DNA from: Microthrixaceae bacterium | GTDB taxonomy: Bacteria > Actinomycetota > Acidimicrobiia > Acidimicrobiales > Microtrichaceae | Direction of reading: 5' to 3' | DNA: 64,000 nucleotides | NCBI GenBank assembly: GCA_023957995.1 | Contig: JAMLGK010000001.1 | Span: forward strand, 350,001-414,000 | Made by a program: the position numbers and the translations under genes | Notes under the pieces: generated by a model | Told to the model about the DNA's origin: nothing | Database searches by the model: none | Seen by the model: only the letters and a program-made list of their open reading frames with translations | In this document: piece by piece, positions 54,520 through 63,566 of the stretch | How positions within the stretch are numbered: the stretch's first letter is position 1 | How the letters are laid out: each line of letters starts with the position of its first letter

Positions 54520-55818
54520 TCAGCCTTCTTCGCCGTCACCGAGAGCGGCTGCAATGGCTTCTGCCGCCTTCGGGCTCAGCCGACCGATCTGTGCCAGCAC
54601 GTTGTCGGCTCCACTCCCACCGGAGGGCTCTGCGGCACCGGAGGGATCCTCGGGTGGACCGAACGCTCCGGCCGAACCCGCAGGAAGGTCGGTGAAGGCA
54701 TCCGCGGCGGGCGCCGAGCCGGCGACGTTGTCGAAGTGCACCGATTGATCCGGCCCCACGAGGTCGTCGATCGGGAAATGGTCGGGAAAGGCATCGACCC
54801 CGCCGGACCCGTCGTCATCGGTGAAGGACGTGTCGGGTTGCCCGCCGAATCCGGACCCGTCGACACCCGCGCTCTCGTAGTTCGTGCTGTCCGGCGCCAC
54901 GGTGTCGGCACCGGTGCTCTCGAACGCCCTGCTCTCGAACCTCGGGTTGTCGCCATTCACTCCCTCGAAGGCAGCACCCTCGAAGGCAGCACCCTCGAAG
55001 GCAGCACCCTCGAAGGCAGCACCCTCGGACGCGGCGGTCTCGAAGCCTGCAGAGGCGAACCCGGCGGTCTCGAAGCGAGGGGTGTCGAACCCGGTGGTGT
55101 CGCTCGCCGTGGCATCCGCCGCAGCCCCGTCGAAGGTCGGGGGCATCTCGTGGGGGTCGGTACCGGACGTCTCGGTCGCCGCCTCCTCAGAGGTGACCAC
55201 GTCATCTGGTCGCAGCGCGGCGCGAGGCTCCGTCTCGGGGCATGGTTCGCCGATCACGACCAGCGACCGCTCCACCAGGTCCGCTATGCGGCGGCAGCCC
55301 TCGAACTCGCCGAGTTGGAGCGTCTCCAACAGTGACTCCACCTCCGGGTCGGGTCCACAGGCGACCAACAGGGACCATTCCTCGGCGGCGATCGTCACCT
55401 CGGCGGTGTCCAACGAAGGTGCTAGGGAAACGACGTGGCGCTCACCGGGGACGACCTCACGGATCCGTTCCCAGTCGGCGAGCATCGAGGTGGCGGCTTC
55501 GACCGCTTCCGTGGTGCCTGCGGAGAAGGGCCGCTCGACGGGAGCGTCATCGGCCAGGAACTCGAAGGACCCCTGTTCGAACAGGAAGAACTCGAACACC
55601 ACGTCCGCGGCAGAGGTGGGCGGCGCCCCCTCCATGTCGCCCGAGATGATCCGACCCTCGTCCACCCACAACGAGCCACGACCTCGGTCGCCCTCGATGT
55701 CGAGCCGACCGGTCTTGGAGGATGCCCCCAACAACTGGAGCACATCCGCTATCGGAAACGAGTCGATTGTTCCTTGCAGTGCCACGGCGCGTTCTCCTGA
55801 CGGGTATGGAGAACTCAT
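54520..55818 (-). CDS. DUF4388 protein with a pentapeptide-like repeat tract
   Basis: 432 aa. Residues about 12-115 match DUF4388 (PATAN-type): LQGTIDSFPIADVLQLLGAS, KTGRLDIEG, LWVDEGRIISG, a domain linked in other bacteria to signalling and gliding regulators. Mid-protein, a tract of five-residue units with Phe-Glu at fixed positions includes four exact GAAFE units. The rest is acidic (Asp/Gly/Ser/Pro) and a short C-terminal helix (NVLAQIGRLSPKAAEAI). It is 21 bases after aroE on the same strand. Confidence 0.78.
   Translation of the reverse strand: MSSPYPSGERAVALQGTIDSFPIADVLQLLGASSKTGRLDIEGDRGRGSLWVDEGRIISGDMEGAPPTSAADVVFEFFLFEQGSFEFLADDAPVERPFSAGTTEAVEAATSMLADWERIREVVPGERHVVSLAPSLDTAEVTIAAEEWSLLVACGPDPEVESLLETLQLGEFEGCRRIADLVERSLVVIGEPCPETEPRAALRPDDVVTSEEAATETSGTDPHEMPPTFDGAAADATASDTTGFDTPRFETAGFASAGFETAASEGAAFEGAAFEGAAFEGAAFEGVNGDNPRFESRAFESTGADTVAPDSTNYESAGVDGSGFGGQPDTSFTDDDGSGGVDAFPDHFPIDDLVGPDQSVHFDNVAGSAPAADAFTDLPAGSAGAFGPPEDPSGAAEPSGGSGADNVLAQIGRLSPKAAEAIAAALGDGEEG
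54963..55022. repeat. four exact 15-base tandem repeats inside the DUF4388 gene
   Basis: The unit CCTCGAAGGCAGCAC (plus strand) is repeated four times without change and encodes GAAFE on the minus strand. The 15-base period keeps the frame, so copy number can vary without disrupting the protein. Confidence 0.95.
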
Positions 55819-55839
55819 CGGCAGCTCAGGTGCCCGGGT

Positions 55840-56676
55840 TCAGTTTTCGGCTGCAAATCCCGCAGCAGCTGCCATGACATCGACCGGAGCGGCCAGTTCC
55901 GTCATGAGCTCGAACGCAACTGCAGCCTGGTGCACGAGCATTCCGAGACCGCCCACGGTGCGGCATCCCGCGGTCTCCGCGGCCTCCAGCAGCGGAGTGC
56001 GCAGCGGCTCGTAGACCAGATCGCTGACCACCAGGGCCGGGAACAGCTTCTCTGCGGGCACCACCGGCGGATCGTCGGGACCCATGCCCAACGGTGTGGC
56101 GTTCACCAGAAGATCAGCGGAGGCGAGGGCGTCTCCGAGCTCGTCATGACCGATCGAACGCCCGGTTGCGGCCAGTCCCGCTGCGACCGACCCCCGCTCG
56201 GCATTGCGGTTGCACACCACCACCTCGGTGGCGCCGGACCGGCCGAGCGCATGGATCACCGCACGTGCGGCGCCGCCTGCGCCGACCACGACGCAGCGCA
56301 TTCCCGAAGGATCCACACCCTGCGCCCTCAGCGAAGCCACATAGCCGGCTCCATCGGTGTTGTGGCCGGTGAGCACACCGTCGGAGTTGGTGATGCAGTT
56401 CACCGCACCGAGGCGATCGGCCTCGTCGCTGAGGTGGTCCAGAGCGGGAATCACCTCCGCCTTGTGGGGCATCGTGACCGACAGCCCGGCGATGCCGAGG
56501 GTGCGCATCGCCTTCACAGCATCGGCGCCCCCGCCGGCAGGCACCGTGAAGGCGGCGTAGACCCAGTCGATCCCGGCCGCTCCGAAGGCCGCGTTGAATA
56601 TCGACGGAGAGCGACTGTGTTCCACCGGATCCCCGATGACTGCCGCCACACGCGTGGTCGCGGTGACCCCGGGCAC
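55840..56676 (-). CDS. aroE: shikimate dehydrogenase
   Basis: Reduces dehydroshikimate with NADPH; 278 aa. HSRSPSIFNAAFG (shikimate site), TMPHKAEV with the catalytic Lys, HNTDGAGYVAS and the dinucleotide fold VVVGAGGAARAVIHAL are present. It lies two bases after mltG. Confidence 0.96.
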   Translation of the reverse strand: MPGVTATTRVAAVIGDPVEHSRSPSIFNAAFGAAGIDWVYAAFTVPAGGGADAVKAMRTLGIAGLSVTMPHKAEVIPALDHLSDEADRLGAVNCITNSDGVLTGHNTDGAGYVASLRAQGVDPSGMRCVVVGAGGAARAVIHALGRSGATEVVVCNRNAERGSVAAGLAATGRSIGHDELGDALASADLLVNATPLGMGPDDPPVVPAEKLFPALVVSDLVYEPLRTPLLEAAETAGCRTVGGLGMLVHQAAVAFELMTELAAPVDVMAAAAGFAAEN

Positions 56677-56678
56677 TA

Positions 56679-57821
56679 CTAGAACACTCCGTCGGCCTGG
56701 GCCTGCGCCTTGGCCCGCTGGAACTCGGAGTACGAGTCGGTGAACAGGTGTGACGGCGGTTCGTTCGACACCAACACGTAGTAGCGCCAGTCGCCCTCGG
56801 GCGGATCGATGGCAGCGCTCAGGGCCGCCATCGAGGGCAGTCCGATCGGCGTGGGGGGCAGCCCGGCGTTCACCCTGGTGTTGTAGGGAGTGTCTGCCTC
56901 GAGGTCCGACTTGGTGAGCTCGCCGGAATCCCTGCCCAACCCGTAGAGGATCGACGCATCGATGCCGAGCGGCTCGCCCTCGTCGAGTCGGTTGTAGATC
57001 ACCCTGGCGATCTGACCCCGCTCCTCTTCGGGCTGGCCCGTCTCGCGTTCGGCCAGTGACGCCACCTTGAGTACGTCGTAGGCGCTGAACCCGCGCAACG
57101 TCTCGGCCCGCTCGTAACCGAGCTCGTCGAGGTTGGATGACATCTCGTCGGACAGTGTCTGGAGGATCTCGGTCGCTGTCGCGTCGTCGGAGAACTCGTA
57201 GGTGTCGGGGAAGAGCAAGCCCTCCCAGTTCGAGGTGCCCTCGGGCAGGTAGTCCGAGGTGACCTGCCCGGACCCGAGAGCGAGCAGCAGGTCGTCCTCG
57301 GTCACGCCCGGATGCTGTTCGGCGATCTGGGCCAGGGCTTCGCTCAGTCGCACCCCCTCTGTGACGCGGACCTGTGTGGCTCCCACGGGCAGCGGACCCT
57401 CGTCGAGGACATCGATCGCCTGGTCGAAGCTCGAGTTCACACGGAAGTCGGTGTAGTTCCCCGCTTCCCAGGGCCCCGCACCCTTGAGTCCCACATAGCG
57501 GGCAAAGAGCCCGGCGTCGCTGATCACGTCGGCCTTCGCGAGGATCCCGGCGATCGAGTCCGTCGAGGATCCCGTGGGTATCTCGATGCTCTGGACCAGT
57601 TCTCCGGGGTCACCGGAGGGGTCGATCTTGCGGGACACCCAGAACAGCAGGCCACCGATCGTGAATGCGAGCAGCAGAACCACGACGAGACCGATGGTGA
57701 GCACCTTGCGGCCGCCGTTGGTCTCCGCGGGCAGTTCCACCCAGTCCTCGGTCACCGTTCGTTGGCGCCTGACACGTCGCTCGCTGTCGCTCGGTCGGCT
57801 GGGTTCAGTCGGGGCAGACAT
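56679..57821 (-). CDS. mltG: endolytic murein transglycosylase MltG
   Basis: Membrane-bound lytic transglycosylase thought to cut nascent glycan strands; 380 aa from ATG at 57819-57821. The upstream open frame is antisense-like and overlaps ruvX, so it is not used; 17 bases still overlap ruvX. A cytoplasmic charged N-terminus is followed by one membrane helix (about residues 41-63) and the YceG domain, with SLAERETGQPEEERGQIARV (catalytic Glu), PYNTRVNAGLPPTPI and the C-terminal FTDSYSEF. Confidence 0.93.
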   Translation of the reverse strand: MSAPTEPSRPSDSERRVRRQRTVTEDWVELPAETNGGRKVLTIGLVVVLLLAFTIGGLLFWVSRKIDPSGDPGELVQSIEIPTGSSTDSIAGILAKADVISDAGLFARYVGLKGAGPWEAGNYTDFRVNSSFDQAIDVLDEGPLPVGATQVRVTEGVRLSEALAQIAEQHPGVTEDDLLLALGSGQVTSDYLPEGTSNWEGLLFPDTYEFSDDATATEILQTLSDEMSSNLDELGYERAETLRGFSAYDVLKVASLAERETGQPEEERGQIARVIYNRLDEGEPLGIDASILYGLGRDSGELTKSDLEADTPYNTRVNAGLPPTPIGLPSMAALSAAIDPPEGDWRYYVLVSNEPPSHLFTDSYSEFQRAKAQAQADGVF

Positions 57822-58260
57822 CTGGGTGGGGGTCCTCGTGATCTTCGGTGCGGGTCTGGTCCAGCCACCCCTGGAGGATGACCGCCGCCGCGGATGAATC
57901 CACGTGTCGACGGCTCCCGGCGGTGTCGAAGCCTGCATCGTGCAGCATCCGCTGGGCATGGACCGTACTCAGCCGCTCATCGTAGGTCCGCACGGGAACC
58001 GCGAGTGCTCGGCCCAGGCGTGCGACCTCCTTGCGGGTGCGGCGTGCCGCCGGACCCTCTGAGCCGTCCAGCGACAGCGGAAGGCCCACCACGACGATCT
58101 CGGCCTCTGCCTCATCGACCAGTTCGGCTATCGCGGCATGGTCCGCGCCCCAGTCGGCCCCACGCTCGAGGGTGGCGCTCGGGAGTGCGAGCGTGCCCTC
58201 GGAATCCGACACGGCGACCCCGATCCGAACCGAGCCGAGATCGAGACCGATCGAGCGCAC
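57805..58260 (-). CDS. ruvX: RuvX/YqgF family nuclease
   Basis: Putative Holliday-junction resolvase-like RNase H-fold nuclease involved in 16S rRNA 5' processing; 151 aa. Active-site motifs: GLDLGSVRIGVAVSD, VVGLPLSLDGSEG, YDERLST and VDSSAAAVILQGWLD, with the acidic residues in place. Between alaS (3-base gap) and mltG. Confidence 0.94.
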   Translation of the reverse strand: MRSIGLDLGSVRIGVAVSDSEGTLALPSATLERGADWGADHAAIAELVDEAEAEIVVVGLPLSLDGSEGPAARRTRKEVARLGRALAVPVRTYDERLSTVHAQRMLHDAGFDTAGSRRHVDSSAAAVILQGWLDQTRTEDHEDPHPDVCPD

Positions 58261-58263
58261 GGC

Positions 58264-60864
58264 TCAGCTCACACCGAGCTCGTCACGCACGAGGGCGAGC
58301 GCATCGTCGAGGCGCTCCGGAAGCTTGCCACCGGCGACGGCCAGATCGGCAGCCTTGCCACCTCCGCCGCCCACGAGCTTCGCAGCGCCCGCGATCAGCT
58401 CCGACGCGTTGCGGCCGGCGTCGGCGGTGACCGCTGCGACGAGCGCGACTCCCTTGCCACCCGGAGAGGCGCCGAGCACAACGGTCTCGATACCCGGGCG
58501 GTCCCGCAGTGCCACCGCCAGCTCGCGCACGTCCTCCCGACGGTCCGCTTCGACGCGAGCGACGATCGTGCCGTCGACCGCGGCCGCGGCCAACTCCTCG
58601 GACTGGTTGCCGGTCAGCTCCCGCCGCAGCTGCTTCACCTCTGAACGGAGCGAGTCGAGTTCGCCCAGCCGCTTGCGGAGACCGCCCTCGAGATCCTCGG
58701 GGGGGACCCCGAGGGAATCCGCCACTGCCGCCAGCCGGGCCTCGCTCTCACGCAGCAGTTGCAGCGACCCGGTGCCGGTGACCGCTTCGATACGCCGGAC
58801 GTTGGAGCCGATCGAACCTTCGGACACGATCTTGACGAGGCCGATGTCTCCGAGGGCCGACACGTGGGTGCCACCGCAGAGTTCGATGCTGTGGTTGCCG
58901 GCGCGCAGCACCCGGACCACCTCGCCGTACTTCTCGCCGAAGAACGCTATGGCCCCGAGCTCGCGCGCATCGTCCATGGAGGTCTCGAAGTGTTCCACCG
59001 GGGCGTTGGAGAGAACCTCGGCGTTGACGAGGTCCTCGATCCTCGCCAGCTGGTCTGGCGTGACCCCTTCATGGTGCGAGAAGTCGAACCTCAGGCGCTC
59101 CGCGGAGACCAGTGAGCCCTGCTGTTGCACGTGGTCTCCCAGTTCGCTGCGAAGCGCCCAGTGCAACAGGTGTGTGGCGGTGTGGTTGCGCCGGATGGCA
59201 GCGCGCCGCCCGGAGTCGATCGTGGCGGTGACCCGGGTCCCCTCCTCGGGGATCACCCCGCTGTGCGGATCCACGCGGTGGAGGTGTAGCCCCGGAAGGA
59301 CCATCTGGGTGTCGAGGACGCGCAGTGAGGACTCCGGCGAGCTGATCGTCCCCTCGTCCCCCACCTGCCCGCCTGATTCGGCGTAGAACGGTGTCGTGTC
59401 GAGATAGATGGCGTCGCCCGATGCGTGGACCACGGTGGCCTCACAGGAATCGGTCTCCCGTCCCACGAACGCGGTGGGGCCGTGGGCGGCCAATACCGAG
59501 CGGGCCTGTTCGGCTTCCTCGCCGGCGTCCACTCCGGTGGAACGCCCGCCGGCCTTCGATCGTTCGCGCTGGGCTGCCATGGCCTCCTCGAAGCCCGGGC
59601 GGTCGACCGAGGCGCCGCGCAGTTCGGCCATCTCGCTGGTGACCTCGAGGGGGAACCCATAGGTGTCGTGCAACACGAACGCGACCTCGCCGTCGAGCTG
59701 CTCCCCGTCGTCGAGCTTGTCGATCTCTGCATCGAGGAGCACCGAACCCCGCTCAAGGGTCTGGCGGAAGCGCCCCTCCTCGCGGTCGATCATCTCGATG
59801 ATCTGATCCTGCGAGCTCACCAGACCCGGATAGGCAGCGCCCATCTCCTGCACACAGGACCGGACCATCGTCGGCATGACCTGGTCGTGGACATCGAGCA
59901 TGTAGGCGAATCGCACCGCGCGCCGGATGATCCGTCGCAGCACGTAGCCGCGCTCCTCGTTGGAGGGGATCACGCCGTCGGCGACCAGGAAGGTGGCCGT
60001 TCTGGTGTGATCGGCGAGCAGGCGCAGTCCGATGTCGGAGAGGTCGCTGGATCCCAGTTTCTGGCCAGTGACGGACTGCGCTGTGTCGAGGAGCGCGGTC
60101 AGCACGTCGGCCGAGTACAGCGATGGGCTTCCTGCCAGCACGGCGAGCGTGCGCTCGAGACCGGCACCGGTGTCGACGTTGCGAGCGGGCAGATCATCGA
60201 GCCGTCCGTCCGGACCTCGGAAGTACTGGGTGAACACGAGGTTCCAGATCTCCACGAAACGGTTCTCGGCCTCGGGGTTGGCGGGCCCGCCGCCGGGGCC
60301 GAGTTCGGGCCCGTAGTCCCAGAACACCTCGGAGCTGGGTCCGCACGGACCGGTCTCGCCCATCTCCCAGAAGTTGTCCGCGTCCAGGCGCTGGATCCGC
60401 TCGTGGGGTACGCCCACCGAGTCGGCCCAGATCTGTTCGGCCTCGTCGTCGGTCGTGTGCACGGTGACCCACATCCGGTCGCCGTCCAGGCCGAGACGTT
60501 CGGTCAGGAACTCCCACGCCCAGGGGATCGCCTCTGGCTTGAAGTAGTCACCGAAGGAGAAGTTCCCGAGCATCTCGAAGAACGACAGGTGGCGCGGAGA
60601 ACGACCGATCGCATCGAGATCGTTGTGCTTGCCGCCCGCCCGCACGCACTTCTGCACCGAGACTGCCCGCGGTGGGTCGTACGGAACCGGTTCCTCTCCC
60701 AGGAAGTACGACACGAACGGCATCATCCCCGAGTTGGTGAACATCGGCGCAGAGGGATGGGTGGGGATGAGGCTGGCCGACGGCACCACCGTGTGGGCGC
60801 GTTCGGCAAAGAACTCGTTCCAGGCCGCGCGCAGCCCGTTTGCGGTCGACACCTCCGAGGTCAC
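58264..60864 (-). CDS. alaS: alanyl-tRNA synthetase
   Basis: Charges tRNA-Ala; 866 aa from GTG at 60862-60864 (a GTG at 60852 is also possible). The long open frame upstream is not protein-like. Class II core with PMFTNSGMMPF and RHLSFFEMLGNFSFGDYF; the editing domain with HTATHLLHWALR and the zinc-binding CGGTHVSALGDIG (HxxxH...C...H); the C-terminal C-Ala domain with GGGKAADLAVAGG. Likely co-transcribed with the 60933-61229 gene. Confidence 0.96.
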   Translation of the reverse strand: MTSEVSTANGLRAAWNEFFAERAHTVVPSASLIPTHPSAPMFTNSGMMPFVSYFLGEEPVPYDPPRAVSVQKCVRAGGKHNDLDAIGRSPRHLSFFEMLGNFSFGDYFKPEAIPWAWEFLTERLGLDGDRMWVTVHTTDDEAEQIWADSVGVPHERIQRLDADNFWEMGETGPCGPSSEVFWDYGPELGPGGGPANPEAENRFVEIWNLVFTQYFRGPDGRLDDLPARNVDTGAGLERTLAVLAGSPSLYSADVLTALLDTAQSVTGQKLGSSDLSDIGLRLLADHTRTATFLVADGVIPSNEERGYVLRRIIRRAVRFAYMLDVHDQVMPTMVRSCVQEMGAAYPGLVSSQDQIIEMIDREEGRFRQTLERGSVLLDAEIDKLDDGEQLDGEVAFVLHDTYGFPLEVTSEMAELRGASVDRPGFEEAMAAQRERSKAGGRSTGVDAGEEAEQARSVLAAHGPTAFVGRETDSCEATVVHASGDAIYLDTTPFYAESGGQVGDEGTISSPESSLRVLDTQMVLPGLHLHRVDPHSGVIPEEGTRVTATIDSGRRAAIRRNHTATHLLHWALRSELGDHVQQQGSLVSAERLRFDFSHHEGVTPDQLARIEDLVNAEVLSNAPVEHFETSMDDARELGAIAFFGEKYGEVVRVLRAGNHSIELCGGTHVSALGDIGLVKIVSEGSIGSNVRRIEAVTGTGSLQLLRESEARLAAVADSLGVPPEDLEGGLRKRLGELDSLRSEVKQLRRELTGNQSEELAAAAVDGTIVARVEADRREDVRELAVALRDRPGIETVVLGASPGGKGVALVAAVTADAGRNASELIAGAAKLVGGGGGKAADLAVAGGKLPERLDDALALVRDELGVS

Positions 60865-60932
60865 TTGACTCTCACGGTTTCTGGTCTCTCGGTCAGGGGA
60901 CTCGCGGTTGGGGCCGACATGGTCCCGCAAGG

Positions 60933-61229
60933 TTACCGACCGCGTACCCGTTGCGGAACAGGGCGCAGGTGGCGATGGCGCAGATCGACCGATGCATCGG
61001 TGCCGTGGAGCCGGCTCCGGAGCTCCAACTCCCGTTCCGACATCGCTTCGCGGCCCTCCCCCACGGCGGAGACCACGGCCCGCGCAGCGGCACGGGCACC
61101 TCTGCCCGCCACTGCCACCACCTGTTCGGCACCCAGGTCCTCGATCGCACCCCGAACCCGTCGCTGCGCCCACACGGTGCCCGAAGCACCTGCTGCAGCA
61201 CCGAGTCCCATCCAGAACAGTCGTCGCAT
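60933..61229 (-). CDS. small membrane-associated protein upstream of alaS
   Basis: 98 aa from ATG at 61227-61229 (MRRLFWMGLGAAAGASGT); a GTG eleven codons upstream is also open. One N-terminal membrane helix (about 4-20), then a charged helical region with VAVAGRGARAAARAVVSAV. Similar small proteins precede alaS in other Actinobacteria. The C-terminal Arg-rich tail may be frame-extended. Function unknown. Confidence 0.65.
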   Translation of the reverse strand: MRRLFWMGLGAAAGASGTVWAQRRVRGAIEDLGAEQVVAVAGRGARAAARAVVSAVGEGREAMSERELELRSRLHGTDASVDLRHRHLRPVPQRVRGR

Positions 61230-61290
61230 CCCCCCATGATGGCTCAGGTCGGAGGGTGGCACCGGCCATCCCGGTTAGCGTTGGACCCCG

Positions 61291-62340
61291 ATGCAGCTAC
61301 TCATCCTCCAGGACAGCGACGGCGGGTCGTCCGTGTCGCCCTCCGATGTGGTCACCGGCCTGGACGGCTGTGGCAACGACGACAGCGTCTGTGCCTGGGT
61401 GCGCTCGGTCACGGGCAACGAGACCGCAGCGGATGTGACCTCGTTCTTCATGGAGAACGTCGCGTCCATGGTCGTGATCGTGCTCGTCGCGCTCGTCGGC
61501 CTCTGGTTGATCAAGCGCGTCATTCGCCATGGAATGACGAGGCTGGCCCAGGGCGCGCAGGTGCTACGACCCGATCAGCGGGCGGTCGACCTCACAGAGC
61601 GCGAGAAGGCAGAACGGCACCAACGCGAGCTGAGGGTCGAGAAGCGGACCCAGACGCTTGGCGGTGTGCTGGTCGCCATCTCGCGGGTGTTCGTCTGGGG
61701 AGTCGCGTTCATCCTCATCCTCGGGGAGCTGGGCATAAACCTCGCCCCGCTCGTCGCTGGGGCCGGCGTGGCCGGCGTGGCGCTCGGATTCGGCGCCCAG
61801 AAGGTGGTCGGAGACTTCCTGTCGGGAATGTTCATGATCGCGGAGGACCAGTTCGGCGTCGGAGACATCATCGACCTCGGCGAGGCCACCGGGACCGTGG
61901 AACGGATCACGCTGCGCACGACGGTCCTGAGGGACATCTACGGAACGGTGTGGCACGTGCCCAACGGCGAGGTCCAACGCGTGGGCAACATGAGCCAGGA
62001 GTGGTCCAAGGCCCTGCTCGACGTAGGCGTCGCCTACGGCACCGACACCGACGTGGCTTCGGAGGTTCTGATGGCATGTGCCACCGAACTCTCGACCGAC
62101 CCCGAATGGGCTGACGCCTTCCTCGACGATCCCGAACTCCTCGGTGTCGAGACGCTGGCACCGGACGCGGTCACCATTCGGATCTCGGTTCGCACGCGGC
62201 CGGCCGAACAGTTCCGGGTGCAGCGAGAACTCAACCGACGCTTCAAGCGGGTGCTCGACGAGGCCGGTATAGAGATCCCGTTCCCCCAGCGAACGGTGTG
62301 GGTGCGCAGTGACGACGACCCTGTCACACCCGACTCCTAG
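61291..62340 (+). CDS. small-conductance mechanosensitive channel (MscS family)
   Basis: 349 aa. A short N-terminal extracellular part, then three membrane segments (about 56-75, 128-148 and the pore-lining helix). The pore helix and beta domain read AGVAGVALGFGAQKVVGDFL and MIAEDQFGVGDIIDLGEATG, the family signature. A cytoplasmic C-terminal domain follows. Releases solutes under hypo-osmotic shock. First gene of a three-gene plus-strand group. Confidence 0.93.
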   Translation: MQLLILQDSDGGSSVSPSDVVTGLDGCGNDDSVCAWVRSVTGNETAADVTSFFMENVASMVVIVLVALVGLWLIKRVIRHGMTRLAQGAQVLRPDQRAVDLTEREKAERHQRELRVEKRTQTLGGVLVAISRVFVWGVAFILILGELGINLAPLVAGAGVAGVALGFGAQKVVGDFLSGMFMIAEDQFGVGDIIDLGEATGTVERITLRTTVLRDIYGTVWHVPNGEVQRVGNMSQEWSKALLDVGVAYGTDTDVASEVLMACATELSTDPEWADAFLDDPELLGVETLAPDAVTIRISVRTRPAEQFRVQRELNRRFKRVLDEAGIEIPFPQRTVWVRSDDDPVTPDS

Positions 62341-62349
62341 GTTCGTCCG

Positions 62350-63129
62350 ATGAGTGAATCCACGCTGAGGGTGATCCAGAAGCTGCTGAGTCGTGCCGAG
62401 GCAACCGAGTTCGAGTCCGAACGCGACTCCTGTCTGGCCAAGGTGGCGGAGTTGATGGCCCGATACTCGATCGAGGACGCGGTGCTGGCGGCCGCGGACG
62501 AGGGTGATGCCGCTGCCCGACGACCCACCGAGCGACTCCTGGTGGTACCGGCGCCGTATGCGGCGCGCAAGGTCTCCCTGTTCGGCGCGGTCGGCCAGAA
62601 CTGTGGCTGCACGGTGATCGACGTCGGCAACGATGACGACGGCCAACGCCGCGTCGCAATGGTCGGCTTCCCCGGCGATCTCGAGCGCGCCGAGGTGCTG
62701 ATCACCTCGCTGCTGGTGCAGATGACCCGTGAGATGCTCGTTGATCCCTCCCCGCCTGACACCCGCGCCCCCAACCGGCGCAAGGGAGGAAGGTCCCCGG
62801 GTGCAACCGCTGCCTGGCGGCGGAGCTTCATCACCGGGTTCACCACCCGGGTGAACCAGCGGTTGGCAGCTGCGATGGATCTCGAGAAACAGCGGGACCA
62901 CGCCGGAGCCGCAGGCCGGCCCTCCCCCAGCGGCTCGTCGGTGGCGCTGGTCCTCGCGCGGCGCGACCAGGAGGTCGACACCGAGGTGCGGCGACGCTAC
63001 CCACATCTTCGCTCGAGACGCATGGACGCAGGTTCTTCCGCAGGCGGTCATGCCGCAGGACGACGCGCCGGAGACCGTGCCAGCCTGGGTTCCCCCGAGG
63101 TGGGTGGCCGGCGGGCACTCCCCCGGTGA
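62350..63129 (+). CDS. DUF2786 domain protein
   Basis: 259 aa. The N-terminal ~45 residues match DUF2786 (TLRVIQKLLSRAEATEF and LAKVAELMARYSIEDA). The middle has DLERAEVLITSLLVQMTREM and the positively charged NRRKGGRSPGATAAWRRSF, then a low-complexity Arg/Gly/Ser tail. The function of the domain is unknown. It overlaps the next gene by four bases and follows mscS by nine bases, so they are probably co-expressed. Confidence 0.85.
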   Translation: MSESTLRVIQKLLSRAEATEFESERDSCLAKVAELMARYSIEDAVLAAADEGDAAARRPTERLLVVPAPYAARKVSLFGAVGQNCGCTVIDVGNDDDGQRRVAMVGFPGDLERAEVLITSLLVQMTREMLVDPSPPDTRAPNRRKGGRSPGATAAWRRSFITGFTTRVNQRLAAAMDLEKQRDHAGAAGRPSPSGSSVALVLARRDQEVDTEVRRRYPHLRSRRMDAGSSAGGHAAGRRAGDRASLGSPEVGGRRALPR

Positions 63130-63560
63130 GCAGCGGTTACGACCTCGCCTCCCGTCAGGTCTACGAGGCGGAGGCCGAGGCGCTCCGGATCGTTCCCATT
63201 CGCCGCTTCAGCCGCTTCGCCCAGATCGAGACCTACGTACAGACGCTGGTGCTGGGCCAATGGTGGTCAGAGCAGTTCCCGACCGCCCCACTGGAGGTCC
63301 ACCTGGAGCGTCGGAGCTCCGGCGCCACCTACTCAGCGGCGCACCTCCCGAGCCACGACGTGGGCGTGATCCACCTGGTCGACGGAAGCGGATGGGGGCT
63401 CGAGACCGTGCTGCACGAACTGGCGCACGTGGCCGCCGGGGTCGGCGACGGTCACGGTGCACGCTTCAGGGCGGCGCTGCTCGATCTCTGGCGCCGGGAG
63501 GCCGGAATCGAGGCCTGGGCAGCCCTTCGGGCAGCTCTGGAACGCGCCAACACCGACTGA
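63126..63560 (+). CDS. TIGR04338-like metalloprotein
   Basis: 144 aa, GTG start. A zinc-type HELAH motif (TVLHELAHVAAG) with a downstream GDGHGARFRAALL supplying a likely third His suggests a gluzincin-like active site. VIHLVDGSGWGLE precedes it. The TIGR04338 family is a putative metallohydrolase of unknown role often found beside DUF2786 proteins, as here. Confidence 0.8.
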   Translation: MSSGYDLASRQVYEAEAEALRIVPIRRFSRFAQIETYVQTLVLGQWWSEQFPTAPLEVHLERRSSGATYSAAHLPSHDVGVIHLVDGSGWGLETVLHELAHVAAGVGDGHGARFRAALLDLWRREAGIEAWAALRAALERANTD

Positions 63561-63566
63561 GGACGC

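Noticed and set aside
54963..55022. CRISPR-like repeat array
   Set aside because: The 15-base repeats are adjacent with no spacers and lie in frame inside a coding sequence.
60865..61269. N-terminal extension of alaS to about 1,000 codons
   Set aside because: Cys/Gly/Arg-rich sequence unlike AlaRS, overlapping the small gene at 60933-61229; the class II core begins right after GTG 60864.
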